This document shows positions 8,920 through 17,386 of a stretch of DNA of 64,000 bases, piece by piece; within the stretch, counting starts at the first letter, position 1, and the number at the start of each line of letters is the position of its first letter. This DNA is from Pandoraea iniqua (GTDB lineage: Bacteria; Pseudomonadota; Gammaproteobacteria; Burkholderiales; Burkholderiaceae): assembly GCF_902459685.1 (NCBI RefSeq), contig NZ_CABPSF010000007.1:1-64000 (forward strand). The letters are read 5' to 3'. The notes under the pieces are model-generated. The model had not been told where the DNA came from and searched no databases. It saw only the letters and a list, made by a program, of their open reading frames with translations. The position numbers and the translations under genes were made by a program.

Positions 8920-9744
8920 TCAGCCTCCGGCGGCAACCGTCTGCCCGGCGAAATTACGCGCGAGCATCAGCACGGCCCACGTGACGATGCCGAGAATCAC
9001 CGAGAGCGCTGCCGCCGTCGCCACATTCGCGTTGAGCGTGAACTCGGTGTAGATGGTCATCGGCAACACGTCGATGTCGGTCGCGAGCGTGAACGCGGTA
9101 CCGAACGCACCGACCGAGGTCGCGAAACACATCGCGCCCGAAGCGATCAGCGCAGGCGCGAGCGCCGGCAACGTGACGTCGCGCAGAATCGCAAACGGCC
9201 CGGCGCCGAGCGACGATGCGGCTTCCGAGAGGGAATGATCGAGCGACTCCGCAGCGGCCATCACGGCGAGGATCACGCGCGGAATCGAGAAATAGAGATA
9301 GCCGAGGAACAGCCCGGCCAGCGAATACGCAAACACCAGCTTGTGACCGACGAGCTTGAGCGTCAGATCGCCGATCAGCCCCTGACGTCCCGCCAGCATG
9401 ATGACCATGAAACCGACCACCACACCGGGGAATGCCAGCGGCAACGTGAGCATCGACACGAGGATCGATTTGCCCGCGAAGTCATGCCGGGTGAGAAAGA
9501 GGCCCGCGACGAGCGATAGCGCCAGCGTGGCGAGCGTGACCAGTGCCGAGAGCACGACCGTCTGCCACAGGCTGTCGAGATATCGCGCGTTGGTAAGAAT
9601 GGCGCGATAGGTCTCGAACGCGTGACCGTCGCCGCTGACCTGCACGAGCGCGGCCATCGGCAACAGCCAGAAGGCCAGAAACACCGCCAGCGCAGGCAGC
9701 AGGAGTGCCACGCGCCAACCGCGCGGCAGGGTCAGGTCACGCAT
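8920..9744 (-). CDS. ABC importer permease 1
   Basis: 274 residues, six predicted membrane helices, EAA loop SEAASSLGAGPFAILRDVTLPALAPAL around 185-211. Pairs with the permease at 8111-8914. Start ATG 9742-9744 lies 36 bases after the substrate-binding-protein stop. PhnU/PotB-like. Confidence 0.9.
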   Translation of the reverse strand: MRDLTLPRGWRVALLLPALAVFLAFWLLPMAALVQVSGDGHAFETYRAILTNARYLDSLWQTVVLSALVTLATLALSLVAGLFLTRHDFAGKSILVSMLTLPLAFPGVVVGFMVIMLAGRQGLIGDLTLKLVGHKLVFAYSLAGLFLGYLYFSIPRVILAVMAAAESLDHSLSEAASSLGAGPFAILRDVTLPALAPALIASGAMCFATSVGAFGTAFTLATDIDVLPMTIYTEFTLNANVATAAALSVILGIVTWAVLMLARNFAGQTVAAGG

Positions 9745-9780
9745 CGTCTCGTTCCTCTTCCTCAGTCCCGTAGGTCGTGC

Positions 9781-10794
9781 TTAGCGCACGTTCTTCAGAT
9801 ATTGCTGACCGAATGCATCCTGCTGGTCGGCAAGCTTCTGAAGGTCAACCGGTTTCACACGGGCGTAGTCGGTGGCCGGCAGGAACTTGGCAGCCACGTC
9901 GGCCGGCATCGTGCTGGCACGCACCGGACGCAGGAACGCCTGCGACCAATGGGCCTGGCCCTTGTCCGAGAGCGTGTAGTCGATGACCTTCTTGCCGTTG
10001 TCCGCATGCGGGGCGTTCTTCACGAGCGCGATCACGTACGGCAGCGACACGGTGCCTTCCATCGGAATCACGAACTGCACGTTGGCGCGGTCCTTGTAGA
10101 TGGCGCGATAGGCGTTGAAGTCGAAGTCGATCAGGATGGGGATCTCACCCGAGAGCACGCGCGCGTAGGCCGTTTGCTTCGGCACGATCGGGGAGTTGGC
10201 CTTGAGCTTCTGGAAGAAGCTGATGGCCGGGGCGAAGTTGTCCATCGAGCCGCCCAGTGCCTGATTGGCGGCAATCGCTGCGGCGTAGCCGGCGAAAGCG
10301 CTGCTCGGGTCCAGATAGCCCACCATGCCGCGATATTCCGGCTTGAGCAGGTCGGCCCACGAACGCGGCACCGGCTTGCCTTCCAGCGCATCGCGGTTCA
10401 CGAAGAAGCCGACCGTGCCCGAGTGGATCGTCGTCCACAGGCCGTTCGGGTCCTTCAGGTTTGCCGGCACCTGATCCCAATGGGCCGGCTTGTACGGGGC
10501 GAGCAGGCCCTTCTTGCCGGCTTCGATCGCCGAGGTGATGCCGAGGTAGACGACGTCGGCCACCGGTGCCTTCTGTTCCGCGATCATCTGCGCAACGGCT
10601 TGGCCCGAGTTCTTGTTATCGAGCGGCACGCGAATGCCGGTGTCTTGCGCAATGGCCTTGACCTGACCGGCCCAGTCCGCCCATTCCGGCGGGCAGTTGT
10701 AGCAGATTGCCGTCTGCTGGGCGTGCGCGGCGCCAGCGCCGAGCAGGGTGAAAAGCGCCAGCGTGCGGGCGGCGCGGGTGATCCAAAGCTTCAT
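9781..10794 (-). CDS. periplasmic substrate-binding protein of the ABC importer
   Basis: 337 residues with a signal peptide (MKLWITRAARTLALFTLLGAGAAHA, cleavage after AHA at 25). Family 1 solute-binding fold as in iron, spermidine and 2-aminoethylphosphonate importers; a CYNCPPEW stretch follows the mature N-terminus and could form a disulphide. AGGAG before the ATG at 10792-10794 fixes the start. First gene of the leftward operon, 236 bases downstream of the LacI gene. With the metallophosphoesterase as last gene, phosphonate or glycerophosphodiester ligands are plausible; iron is less so. Confidence 0.88.
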   Translation of the reverse strand: MKLWITRAARTLALFTLLGAGAAHAQQTAICYNCPPEWADWAGQVKAIAQDTGIRVPLDNKNSGQAVAQMIAEQKAPVADVVYLGITSAIEAGKKGLLAPYKPAHWDQVPANLKDPNGLWTTIHSGTVGFFVNRDALEGKPVPRSWADLLKPEYRGMVGYLDPSSAFAGYAAAIAANQALGGSMDNFAPAISFFQKLKANSPIVPKQTAYARVLSGEIPILIDFDFNAYRAIYKDRANVQFVIPMEGTVSLPYVIALVKNAPHADNGKKVIDYTLSDKGQAHWSQAFLRPVRASTMPADVAAKFLPATDYARVKPVDLQKLADQQDAFGQQYLKNVR

Positions 10795-11030
10795 TTCTGT
10801 GGGCTCCTGAGCGTCTTGACCATTGGCGGCACTCGCGTGCTGCCGGGTAGGTGCGGTCGGTACTGCGTTGCTGTCGATGTTGACGATTCGGGCCTTGCGG
10901 CCTGATGCCTGATTGCCTCGGCCGTCGCTGCGCTCTCTGCCACAACGTGATGGAGCGAGTCGCCGGCCAATTTCCTTGTCGATACCTTGTGTTGCTGTAC
11001 TGCTTGAAACCTGATGCTTGAAACCTGTTG

Positions 11031-12077
11031 TCACTTGTGCGGCGGCGGCGCCACCGTGCCGCCACGGCGAATCGTGTGGGGCAGAATCAGCGCGTGGCTC
11101 ATCTCGGCCGTCGCTGGCGCGGGTGAAGTGCCCCCGGGCGACCGGCCCTCGATCTGGGCGAGCAGCCGTTGTGCCGCATGCCGGCCAATCTCCACGCTGG
11201 GCTGCACCACGGTGGCGAGCGTCGGCGAAAGCAGTTCGCCCACGGCCAGCCCGTCGAAGCCGAGCACGGAGATATCGTCGGGCACGCGCAGACCGGCTTC
11301 ACGCAGCGCGCGCATCACGCCGAGCGCCAGCAGATCGTTCGAGCAGAACAACGCCGTGGGGCGGGCGCCGTCGCGCTCGCGCTGCGCCAGCCACTCGCGC
11401 ACCCGTTCGCCACGGGCACCACTGTTGAAATCGATTTCGAAGGCCGGCAGCGGCGTGAGCCCGGCGGCTTGCATCGCGTCGCCATAGCCGAGAAAGCGGC
11501 GCTTGGCGCGGTCCGAGGCATGCAGCGCCCCGGTCACCATGACGATGTCGCGATGGCCCGCCTCGATCAGCATGGCCACGCCCTGCGCGGCGGCGGCGCG
11601 ATTGTCGACCGAGACACACGGCCGGTTCGGGGCGTCGTTGTAGACCAGTTGGCACGCCACGCCTTCGGCGGCGAGGTCGTCGACGAGGGCGCTGTGTTCG
11701 GCGTCGGCCAGGGTGAGCAGCAGGCCGTCCACGCGCTGTTGCAGCAGCGTCTCGATGGCATTGCGCTCGCGCTCGGGGTCGTATTGGGTGGTCACCAGCA
11801 ACAGGCGGCGGCCCGTGCCGTCGATGGCGGCTTCGATGCCTTCCAGACAATCGGCAAACACCGGGTTGCCCAGCGTCGGCAGCATCACCCCGATGAGGCC
11901 GGTGCGCTCGCCGCGCAGTTGGCGGCCCAGCGCATTGGGGCGGAATTTCAACTCGGCGGCAGCCGCCTGCACACGGGCGAGCGTCTCCGGACGCACCAGT
12001 TGCGGCGAATTGAGCGCACGTGACACGGTGGCGATCGAACAGCCCGCGCGTTGCGCGACATCCCGGATATCTGCCAA
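11031..12077 (-). CDS. LacI family transcriptional regulator
   Basis: 348 residues when started at the TTG at 12075-12077. That codon lies 7 bases after AGAGGAG, and gives the standard LacI N-terminus ADIRDVAQRAGCSIATVSRALN; the longer frame from a GTG at 12131 adds 18 non-family residues. The hinge helix contains ALGRQLRG and the effector-binding periplasmic-type domain follows to about 325. It precedes the ABC/phosphoesterase operon in the same direction and two adjacent LacI-type palindromes lie before it, so it probably represses itself and perhaps the operon. Effector unknown. Confidence 0.9.
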   Translation of the reverse strand: MADIRDVAQRAGCSIATVSRALNSPQLVRPETLARVQAAAAELKFRPNALGRQLRGERTGLIGVMLPTLGNPVFADCLEGIEAAIDGTGRRLLLVTTQYDPERERNAIETLLQQRVDGLLLTLADAEHSALVDDLAAEGVACQLVYNDAPNRPCVSVDNRAAAAQGVAMLIEAGHRDIVMVTGALHASDRAKRRFLGYGDAMQAAGLTPLPAFEIDFNSGARGERVREWLAQRERDGARPTALFCSNDLLALGVMRALREAGLRVPDDISVLGFDGLAVGELLSPTLATVVQPSVEIGRHAAQRLLAQIEGRSPGGTSPAPATAEMSHALILPHTIRRGGTVAPPPHK

Positions 12078-12156
12078 ACCCAGTCTCCTCTTGTGGTGCC
12101 GTGCGGCGGATCGACCCGTTGGGGCAATCACGACCGTTAGCGGCTTTTGCGTAAAT

Positions 12157-12180
12157 GTAAACGTTTACGAAAACGTTTTC
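12157..12180. promoter_or_regulatory. two abutting LacI-type operators
   Basis: GTAAACGTTTAC (12157-12168) and GAAAACGTTTTC (12169-12180) are perfect 12-base palindromes placed end to end with the central ACGT core typical of LacI/GalR sites. They lie 80-103 bases before the LacI start. No similar palindrome was seen in the 236 bases before the substrate-binding-protein gene. Confidence 0.8.
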
Positions 12181-12330
12181 ACTCCGGGATTCTATGGAGA
12201 CAATGTGATGAATTGATGACAGCCGGCCGCCCGTTGCGGCGGGCGTCGAAGCCCGGGGATGCGACCTATACTGAAATTCCCCATGCATCGGGCGTGACGG
12301 CACCCCCACCCACTACGACCGGGATCGGCC

Positions 12331-12897
12331 ATGAACGAATATCACTTCCTCACCTTGTGGCGGCTCACTGCGCCGCTCGAAGAAGTCTGGGACACCATTC
12401 GCGACGTCGACCATTGGGCCCGCTGGTGGCCCTGCGTACGCGAGGTGCAAACGCTCGATGCGGGCGGCGCCGATGGCGTCGGTGCCGTGCGGCGTCTGAC
12501 GTGGCACGGTGCGCTGCCCTACTCGCTTACGTTCGAGACGCGGGTCACGCACGTCGAGCCGATGCGCGAAATCCGGGTGGAAGCCAGCGGCGACGCGGAA
12601 GGCACCGGCCTATGGCGATTCGACACCGAGGGGTCGATTACCGTCGTGCGGTACGGCTGGGATGTGCGCACGAACCGGGCGTGGATGAGCAAACTGGCGC
12701 CGCTTGCCCAGCCGCTGTTCCGCTGGAACCACAATTACGTCATGCGCCGTGGCGGCGAAGGGCTCGCCGCCGTACTCAATGCCCATCTGGTGGAATGCCT
12801 CGATACGGACCTGCCGCCCGCCGCCATTGGCGAAGACCGCACCCCGCGCGACCTTCGTGCGGCCCGCGCCCGGGCCAGTCATGATGGGCGGGGCTGA
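12331..12897 (+). CDS. SRPBCC (polyketide cyclase/START-like) family protein
   Basis: 188 residues. The pattern RLTAPLEEVWDTIRDVDHWARWWPCVREVQTL near the start and the alternating strands after it are the helix-grip fold that binds hydrophobic ligands. Ligand and role unknown. Start ATG 12331 follows GGGATC. Its 3' end overlaps the convergent paralogue gene by 19 bases. Confidence 0.75.
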   Translation: MNEYHFLTLWRLTAPLEEVWDTIRDVDHWARWWPCVREVQTLDAGGADGVGAVRRLTWHGALPYSLTFETRVTHVEPMREIRVEASGDAEGTGLWRFDTEGSITVVRYGWDVRTNRAWMSKLAPLAQPLFRWNHNYVMRRGGEGLAAVLNAHLVECLDTDLPPAAIGEDRTPRDLRAARARASHDGRG

Positions 12898-14165
12898 CGG
12901 GTGGTCCGTTTGATCCAGTACACCCCCGGTGGCGCCATCCGCTCGAGCGGTGTGACATTCAGTACGCCGGGTACGTCATTGGCATCGATAAGCGAACGCC
13001 CCTGCCGGACCCATGAGGTGATGACGCCACACGCCTTCGACCTGATGATGTCGGCGAATTGAAGGGTGTCGATGCCGTGCTCATCTGAAAACGTCTTAGG
13101 CCACATCGCGGCATTCCACTGTCGCTGTGCCCACTTCGCCACGTGGCGCTCCCACGCCAAAAAATCTTCGATACAGACCAGCCGCCCTCGCCAAGGCTCG
13201 CTCAGGAGTGTGTCGTAGCACGACCGTGGATCAAAGTATCTGTTCATGAAGCTGGCCAGTTGGTTGGGTTCCAGCCCCCAAGACTTGGCGATGTCCCACA
13301 CCACAAAGGGCGCGTCGTGCGTCCGGTTCAGTGCCATCAGGTAGCGAGCGAGATCTTTGCTCCGTACGATGGTCGGCGAGGCATCGTGGAACGCCGGCAG
13401 ACCGCCACGCATCACGCCCATCAGCGGCACGTCAGGAGATACGGGGGATGCCGGGGATGCCGGGGATGCCGCGGACGACTGGAATACCGACGACTGGGAC
13501 GGGGATGACGAGGGCAGCGAAGACGCCGGTGACGGGGACGCGTCGACATTGGCAGCGCGGTTCAAGTAGCTCTGCATATCGAGTTCGAAGGCGTCGACGT
13601 CTGCCGGCGTCACATCAGGCATCGCCCGGAACACCAGACGCCAGCCAGCGGGCACATCGGGCACATCGGACGCGTTGCCCCCCCGTTCGTCACGCGCATC
13701 CGACCCCGGGGTCGCGGCCGCTGCGCGCTGACATCGCCGGATCACCGCCCCGGCCCATGCCATCGCCCGATGCCCGGGCACGACGCCGCCGTATTGCGCT
13801 GCGTTGTCTCCGCGTAAGTCGTAATAGCCGAGGGTGAGGTGTAGCCGCTGATCTGCCTCGTCGTGATCGCGCAGCGCATGCAGCGACGTCAGATGAATCA
13901 CCCATAGGCTGCCTTCGGGCAAGCCCCGCCAGATCCGGACCGTCGCATGCCGCGGGTGAGCGATATCGACGCGACTCTGAAGCACGCTCGCCAACGCGTC
14001 AGCCAATCGACGATGGCTGGCAGTGCCGTCGCGGGACGTGCTGTCGCCGAGGGTTCGATCCGGCTTGATGGGCGGGCTGGGGCACGGTGCCGTTTCAGCC
14101 TTCGCGTAAGGTCTGAAGCGGTAGGCACGGAGCGAAGTGGTGAAAGCGGTGAGCGCCGTTTTCAT
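12879..14165 (-). CDS. uncharacterised protein, paralogue of the gene at 14162-15514
   Basis: 428 residues; family not recognised. Its start overlaps the stop of the upstream paralogue by four bases (ATGA), so the two are translated together. The shared plan is: short N-terminus with RFRPY (about 16-20); block A LASVLQSRVDIAHPRH; block B RLHLTLGYYDL...AMAWAGAVIRRCQRA; block C DVDAFELDMQSYLNRA; a Ser/Pro/Ala linker (about 215-245); block D GLPAFHDASPTIVRSKDLARYL; block E PWRGRLVCIEDFLAWERH; block F GIDTLQFADII with a C-terminal VRQGRSL. No signal peptide, membrane helix or nucleotide motif. Cytoplasmic or exported by another route. Confidence 0.7.
   Translation of the reverse strand: MKTALTAFTTSLRAYRFRPYAKAETAPCPSPPIKPDRTLGDSTSRDGTASHRRLADALASVLQSRVDIAHPRHATVRIWRGLPEGSLWVIHLTSLHALRDHDEADQRLHLTLGYYDLRGDNAAQYGGVVPGHRAMAWAGAVIRRCQRAAAATPGSDARDERGGNASDVPDVPAGWRLVFRAMPDVTPADVDAFELDMQSYLNRAANVDASPSPASSLPSSSPSQSSVFQSSAASPASPASPVSPDVPLMGVMRGGLPAFHDASPTIVRSKDLARYLMALNRTHDAPFVVWDIAKSWGLEPNQLASFMNRYFDPRSCYDTLLSEPWRGRLVCIEDFLAWERHVAKWAQRQWNAAMWPKTFSDEHGIDTLQFADIIRSKACGVITSWVRQGRSLIDANDVPGVLNVTPLERMAPPGVYWIKRTTRQPRPS
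13444..13470. repeat. three perfect copies of a 9-base repeat
   Basis: GGGGATGCC repeats at 13444, 13453 and 13462. On the coding (minus) strand it encodes Ala-Ser-Pro units in the interdomain linker of the paralogue at 12879-14165. In-frame gain or loss of copies would only change linker length. Confidence 0.85.
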
Positions 14166-15514
14166 TGTGTCGAATTTGAACGTCGGCTCGGTTCAGACAT
14201 CGCAAAGCGCGTTCTGCGCATTCTCAACAAATAGGTGATCGGCGCACATGTTTCTCGCTGAATCACCGAGATGTCCAGACCGGTGCATTCCCGATCAAGA
14301 CTTTCGAGCGACCTGCCCTGCGCGTGCCAGACGATCACCTCGTGCAGGGACGTCATCGACGTCATGTCGTCAAACTGTCGCGAGTCGATATGACGCGACT
14401 GCGCAAAAGTGGACGCCGCGACCGTCCGGGTGTCCCGCACTTCGTAATGCGCTGCGGTGGCTTCCCACGCCACGAGATCGTCGAGACAGACCAACCGCCC
14501 GTTCCAGGGTTCGCGAAGCCCTTCATCGAAACACGTGCGCGTGCCCATATCGTTGTTCAGGAACGTTGCGAGCGCCGTTTTAGGAACGCCCCACGTTTTG
14601 AGTTCACGCCAGAGATCGCGGGCGGGAGCAAAGCGGCGTCGGGCAAACAGGTAACGCGCAACGTCCCGGGTTCGCATCAGCGTTGGCGACGAAGCGTGAA
14701 ACGCCGGAATACCCTCCGGACACCACGCCAGCGACGCAACGTCGGGAGGCGCAGAGGTGACGGGGTCCAGTTCTGATGCCGCCGAAACCGCCGAGTACGT
14801 AGAACCTGTCGTGTGCGCCCGTGCCGAGAACGGCACCGCCGGTGGCGTTTGAGCACGCACCAGACGTTGCAGATAGCCGGACAGGTCGAGTTCAAACGCG
14901 TCGACGTCTTCATTGCGCAGTCGTGGCAGTTCACCCACTTGCCAATGCCAGCGCGAGGGGGCCTCGTCAGGTAACGCCGCACCCCGACCCAGCGCTGCTT
15001 GCGCGCGCTGGCACTGGCGGGCCGCTGCCCCTGCCCACGCGAGCGCCCGATCTTCGGGCACGGTGCCGCTGCGCTGCCTGACTTCGCATTGCGCGAAATC
15101 GAAATGACTGAGCGTGAGATGCAACCTGCGGTTTGGGGCGAGACTCGCGCCCACCTCACCCACCTCGCCCGCCTGCGCCGTGGAAGCCGCCTCGGGCGTA
15201 GAGAAGCGAATCACCCAGACGCCGGCATCGTGGTCCCACGGGGCGACGCGAATCGTCGGGTAGCGGGGGCTGACGATATCGACGTGCGATTGCAGCACGC
15301 TCGCGAGCCCTTCGGCAAAGAGCTGATGGATCGTTGCATCACTGGGCGGTCTGGTGAGGCCGTGAACGGCCGTCGAAGCCGGAACGCGAGGCATGGGTGA
15401 GAGACCCGGGGGTTGCGAAGATGCGGTGGCGATGCCGGGGCGAAGGCGATCCGATTGACGGGGATAGGGAGAAAAGCGATCGACACCGGGTGCCGCAGAG
15501 GAGGTAGGTTTCAT
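14162..15514 (-). CDS. uncharacterised protein, paralogue of the gene at 12879-14165
   Basis: 450 residues, first gene of the coupled pair. The ATG at 15512-15514 was preferred over 15577 because the resulting MKPTS...DRFSPYP matches the N-terminus of the second paralogue; neither start has a good ribosome site. Shares all six blocks with its neighbour: LASVLQSHVDIVSPRY, RLHLTLSHFDF...ALAWAGAAARQCQRA, DVDAFELDLSGYLQRL, GIPAFHASSPTLMRTRDVARYL, PWNGRLVCLDDLVAWEA and HIDSRQFDDM...AQGRSL. The linker between blocks C and D differs completely. No known domain recognised. Confidence 0.7.
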   Translation of the reverse strand: MKPTSSAAPGVDRFSPYPRQSDRLRPGIATASSQPPGLSPMPRVPASTAVHGLTRPPSDATIHQLFAEGLASVLQSHVDIVSPRYPTIRVAPWDHDAGVWVIRFSTPEAASTAQAGEVGEVGASLAPNRRLHLTLSHFDFAQCEVRQRSGTVPEDRALAWAGAAARQCQRAQAALGRGAALPDEAPSRWHWQVGELPRLRNEDVDAFELDLSGYLQRLVRAQTPPAVPFSARAHTTGSTYSAVSAASELDPVTSAPPDVASLAWCPEGIPAFHASSPTLMRTRDVARYLFARRRFAPARDLWRELKTWGVPKTALATFLNNDMGTRTCFDEGLREPWNGRLVCLDDLVAWEATAAHYEVRDTRTVAASTFAQSRHIDSRQFDDMTSMTSLHEVIVWHAQGRSLESLDRECTGLDISVIQRETCAPITYLLRMRRTRFAMSEPSRRSNSTQ

Positions 15515-15794
15515 TAGGCCGCCCGGACGAAAGGAGCGCCAATTCTCAGTGCGGCCCCCTGCAAGCGCTGTCGGCATTCGCCGGATGGCTTTCGGACCGG
15601 GCCGCCTTGCAATGGATGCCGATATTCCACAAAGGAATAGACACCACGATAGATTTCATTATTTTTTATATCGCTGGATGCCTAGACTTGAGGGCATCTG
15701 GCGGTGGCCTATCGCCTTCTCCCGCGTGACGCTACTGGCGGCACGCCACCCAAGCGCCACCGTCCCGCAAAACACTAATGTATTGGGAGACCTC
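15515..15794. promoter_or_regulatory. divergent promoter region with inverted repeat GATGCC-N10-GGCATC
   Basis: 280 bases between the leftward paralogue pair and the rightward 3-hydroxyanthranilate genes. An AT-rich block lies at about 15650-15672. The inverted repeat GATGCC (15677-15682) and GGCATC (15693-15698) is spaced like a dimeric-regulator operator. GGGAGA at 15785-15790 is the ribosome site of the aldehyde dehydrogenase. Confidence 0.45.
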
Positions 15795-17267
15795 GTGAGC
15801 CTTGCGACCCCGCCGCTGCTGCGGCACTACGTGGACGGTGCGTTCATCGCCACCGATCGTCAGTTCGATAACGTGAGCCCGGTCGATGGCCGGCTCATCG
15901 CAAAGGTTTGCGAAGCCGATGCCGCCATCGTCGACCGCGCCGTCGTCGCTGCCCGCCGCGCCCTGCACGAAGGCCCGTGGGGCAAGACCACCCCGGCCGA
16001 ACGCGCCGCCGTACTGCATCGCATCGCCGACGGCATTCAGGCGCGCTTCGACGATTTCGTCGCCGCCGAAGTCGCCGATACCGGCCGTCCGGTCGAACAG
16101 GCCCGCACGCTCGACATCGCACGCGGCATCGCCAACTTCCGCATGTTTGCCGATCTGATCAAGACCGCCGGCACCGAGATGTACGAGATGCGCGCAGCCG
16201 ACGGCGGCGACGTGATGAACTACGTCACCCGCAAGCCGCTCGGCGTCATCGGCATCATCTCGCCGTGGAACCTGCCGCTTCTGCTTTTCACGTGGAAAGT
16301 TGCACCAGCGCTTGCCATGGGCAATTGCGTGGTGACCAAGCCGTCGGAAGAAACGCCTTCGTCGGCGACGCTGCTCGCCGAAGTCATGGACGCCGCCGGC
16401 GTGCCGCCGGGCGTGTTCAACCTCGTGCACGGCTTCGGCCCCAACTCGGCGGGCGAATTCCTGACCAAGCACCCCGACGTCGCCGCCATCACCTTCACCG
16501 GTGAGTCGCGCACGGGCAGCGCCATCATGAAAGCCGTGGCCGATGGTGTGAAGGAAATCTCGTTCGAACTCGGTGGCAAGAACGCCGCCGTCGTCTTCGC
16601 CGACGCCGACTTCGACGCCGCCGTCGACGGCGTGGTGCGCTCGTCGTTCACCAACGCAGGCCAAGTCTGTCTGTGCTCCGAGCGCGTGTATGTCGAGCGC
16701 CCGATCTACGAGCGCTTCGTTGCCGCGCTGGCCGAGCGCGCCGCCGCCCTGCGCATCGACGCCCCGGACGCGCAAGGCCTGCAGATGGGCCCGCTCGTCT
16801 CGCGTAAGCATCGTGAAAAAGTGCTGTCCTATTACAAGCTGGCCGTCGAAGAAGGCGCGACCGTCGTCACCGGCGGCGGTGTGCCCGTGTTCGGCGACGC
16901 CCGCGACGAAGGCGCCTTCGTGCAGCCGACTGTCTGGACCGGCCTGCCCGATACGGCACGCTGCGTGCGCGAAGAAATCTTCGGCCCGGTGTGTCACGTC
17001 GCGCCGTTCGACAGCGAAGACGAAGTCATCCGCCGCGTGAACGACAGCGACTATGGTCTGGCCGGCTGCGTGTGGACGACCAACTTGTCGCGCGCTCACC
17101 GTGTGGCGCGTCAGTTCCAGACCGGTCTCGTGTGGGTGAACACGTGGTTCCTGCGCGACCTGCGCACGCCGTTCGGCGGCGTGAAGCTGTCGGGCCTCGG
17201 ACGCGAAGGCGGGCGTCACTCGCTCGACTTCTATTCCGAAATCACCAACATCTGCATCAAACTCTGA
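15795..17267 (+). CDS. nbaE: 2-aminomuconate 6-semialdehyde dehydrogenase (NbaE/AmnC-type)
   Basis: 490-residue NAD-dependent aldehyde dehydrogenase. Motifs: SPWNLPLLLFTWKVAPALAMGN (about 158-179), NAD loop FTGESRTGS, general-base Glu in FELGGKNAAV, nucleophile Cys in NAGQVCLCSERV (near 290), C-terminal EIFGPV. GTG at 15795 with GGGAGA five bases before is the start. Context of deaminase, 3-hydroxyanthranilate dioxygenase and ACMS decarboxylase downstream points to oxidation of 2-aminomuconate semialdehyde rather than the sequence-similar hydroxymuconic semialdehyde. First gene of the operon. Confidence 0.85.
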   Translation: MSLATPPLLRHYVDGAFIATDRQFDNVSPVDGRLIAKVCEADAAIVDRAVVAARRALHEGPWGKTTPAERAAVLHRIADGIQARFDDFVAAEVADTGRPVEQARTLDIARGIANFRMFADLIKTAGTEMYEMRAADGGDVMNYVTRKPLGVIGIISPWNLPLLLFTWKVAPALAMGNCVVTKPSEETPSSATLLAEVMDAAGVPPGVFNLVHGFGPNSAGEFLTKHPDVAAITFTGESRTGSAIMKAVADGVKEISFELGGKNAAVVFADADFDAAVDGVVRSSFTNAGQVCLCSERVYVERPIYERFVAALAERAAALRIDAPDAQGLQMGPLVSRKHREKVLSYYKLAVEEGATVVTGGGVPVFGDARDEGAFVQPTVWTGLPDTARCVREEIFGPVCHVAPFDSEDEVIRRVNDSDYGLAGCVWTTNLSRAHRVARQFQTGLVWVNTWFLRDLRTPFGGVKLSGLGREGGRHSLDFYSEITNICIKL

Positions 17268-17286
17268 CCTGACAATGTGAGGCGAC

Positions 17287-17325
17287 GGCGCGGGGGCTAT
17301 CGATGGGGGTCGATACCCCCGCGCC
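17287..17325 (+). other. long intercistronic hairpin
   Basis: GGCGCGGGGG (17287-17296), one unpaired C, TATCGA, loop TGGGGG, TCGATA, CCCCCGCGCC (17316-17325): 16 base pairs with a single bulge. No T-run follows, so it is not a standard terminator. It lies between the dehydrogenase and the deaminase genes and may protect or process the mRNA. Confidence 0.8.
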
Positions 17326-17386
17326 CGTGCGCCGCACGCTGACAAGCCAACAGAAGCACACGAAAAATTACGGAGACGCGTCACTC

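Noticed and set aside
12078-12131. N-terminal extension of the LacI regulator from GTG
   Set aside because: The TTG at 12077 has a better ribosome site and gives the family N-terminus.
13444-13470. Short tandem repeat as a CRISPR remnant
   Set aside because: No spacers between copies; it is an in-frame coding repeat.
15732-17384. 550-codon minus-strand frame over the aldehyde dehydrogenase
   Set aside because: Antisense shadow; the plus strand carries all ALDH motifs.
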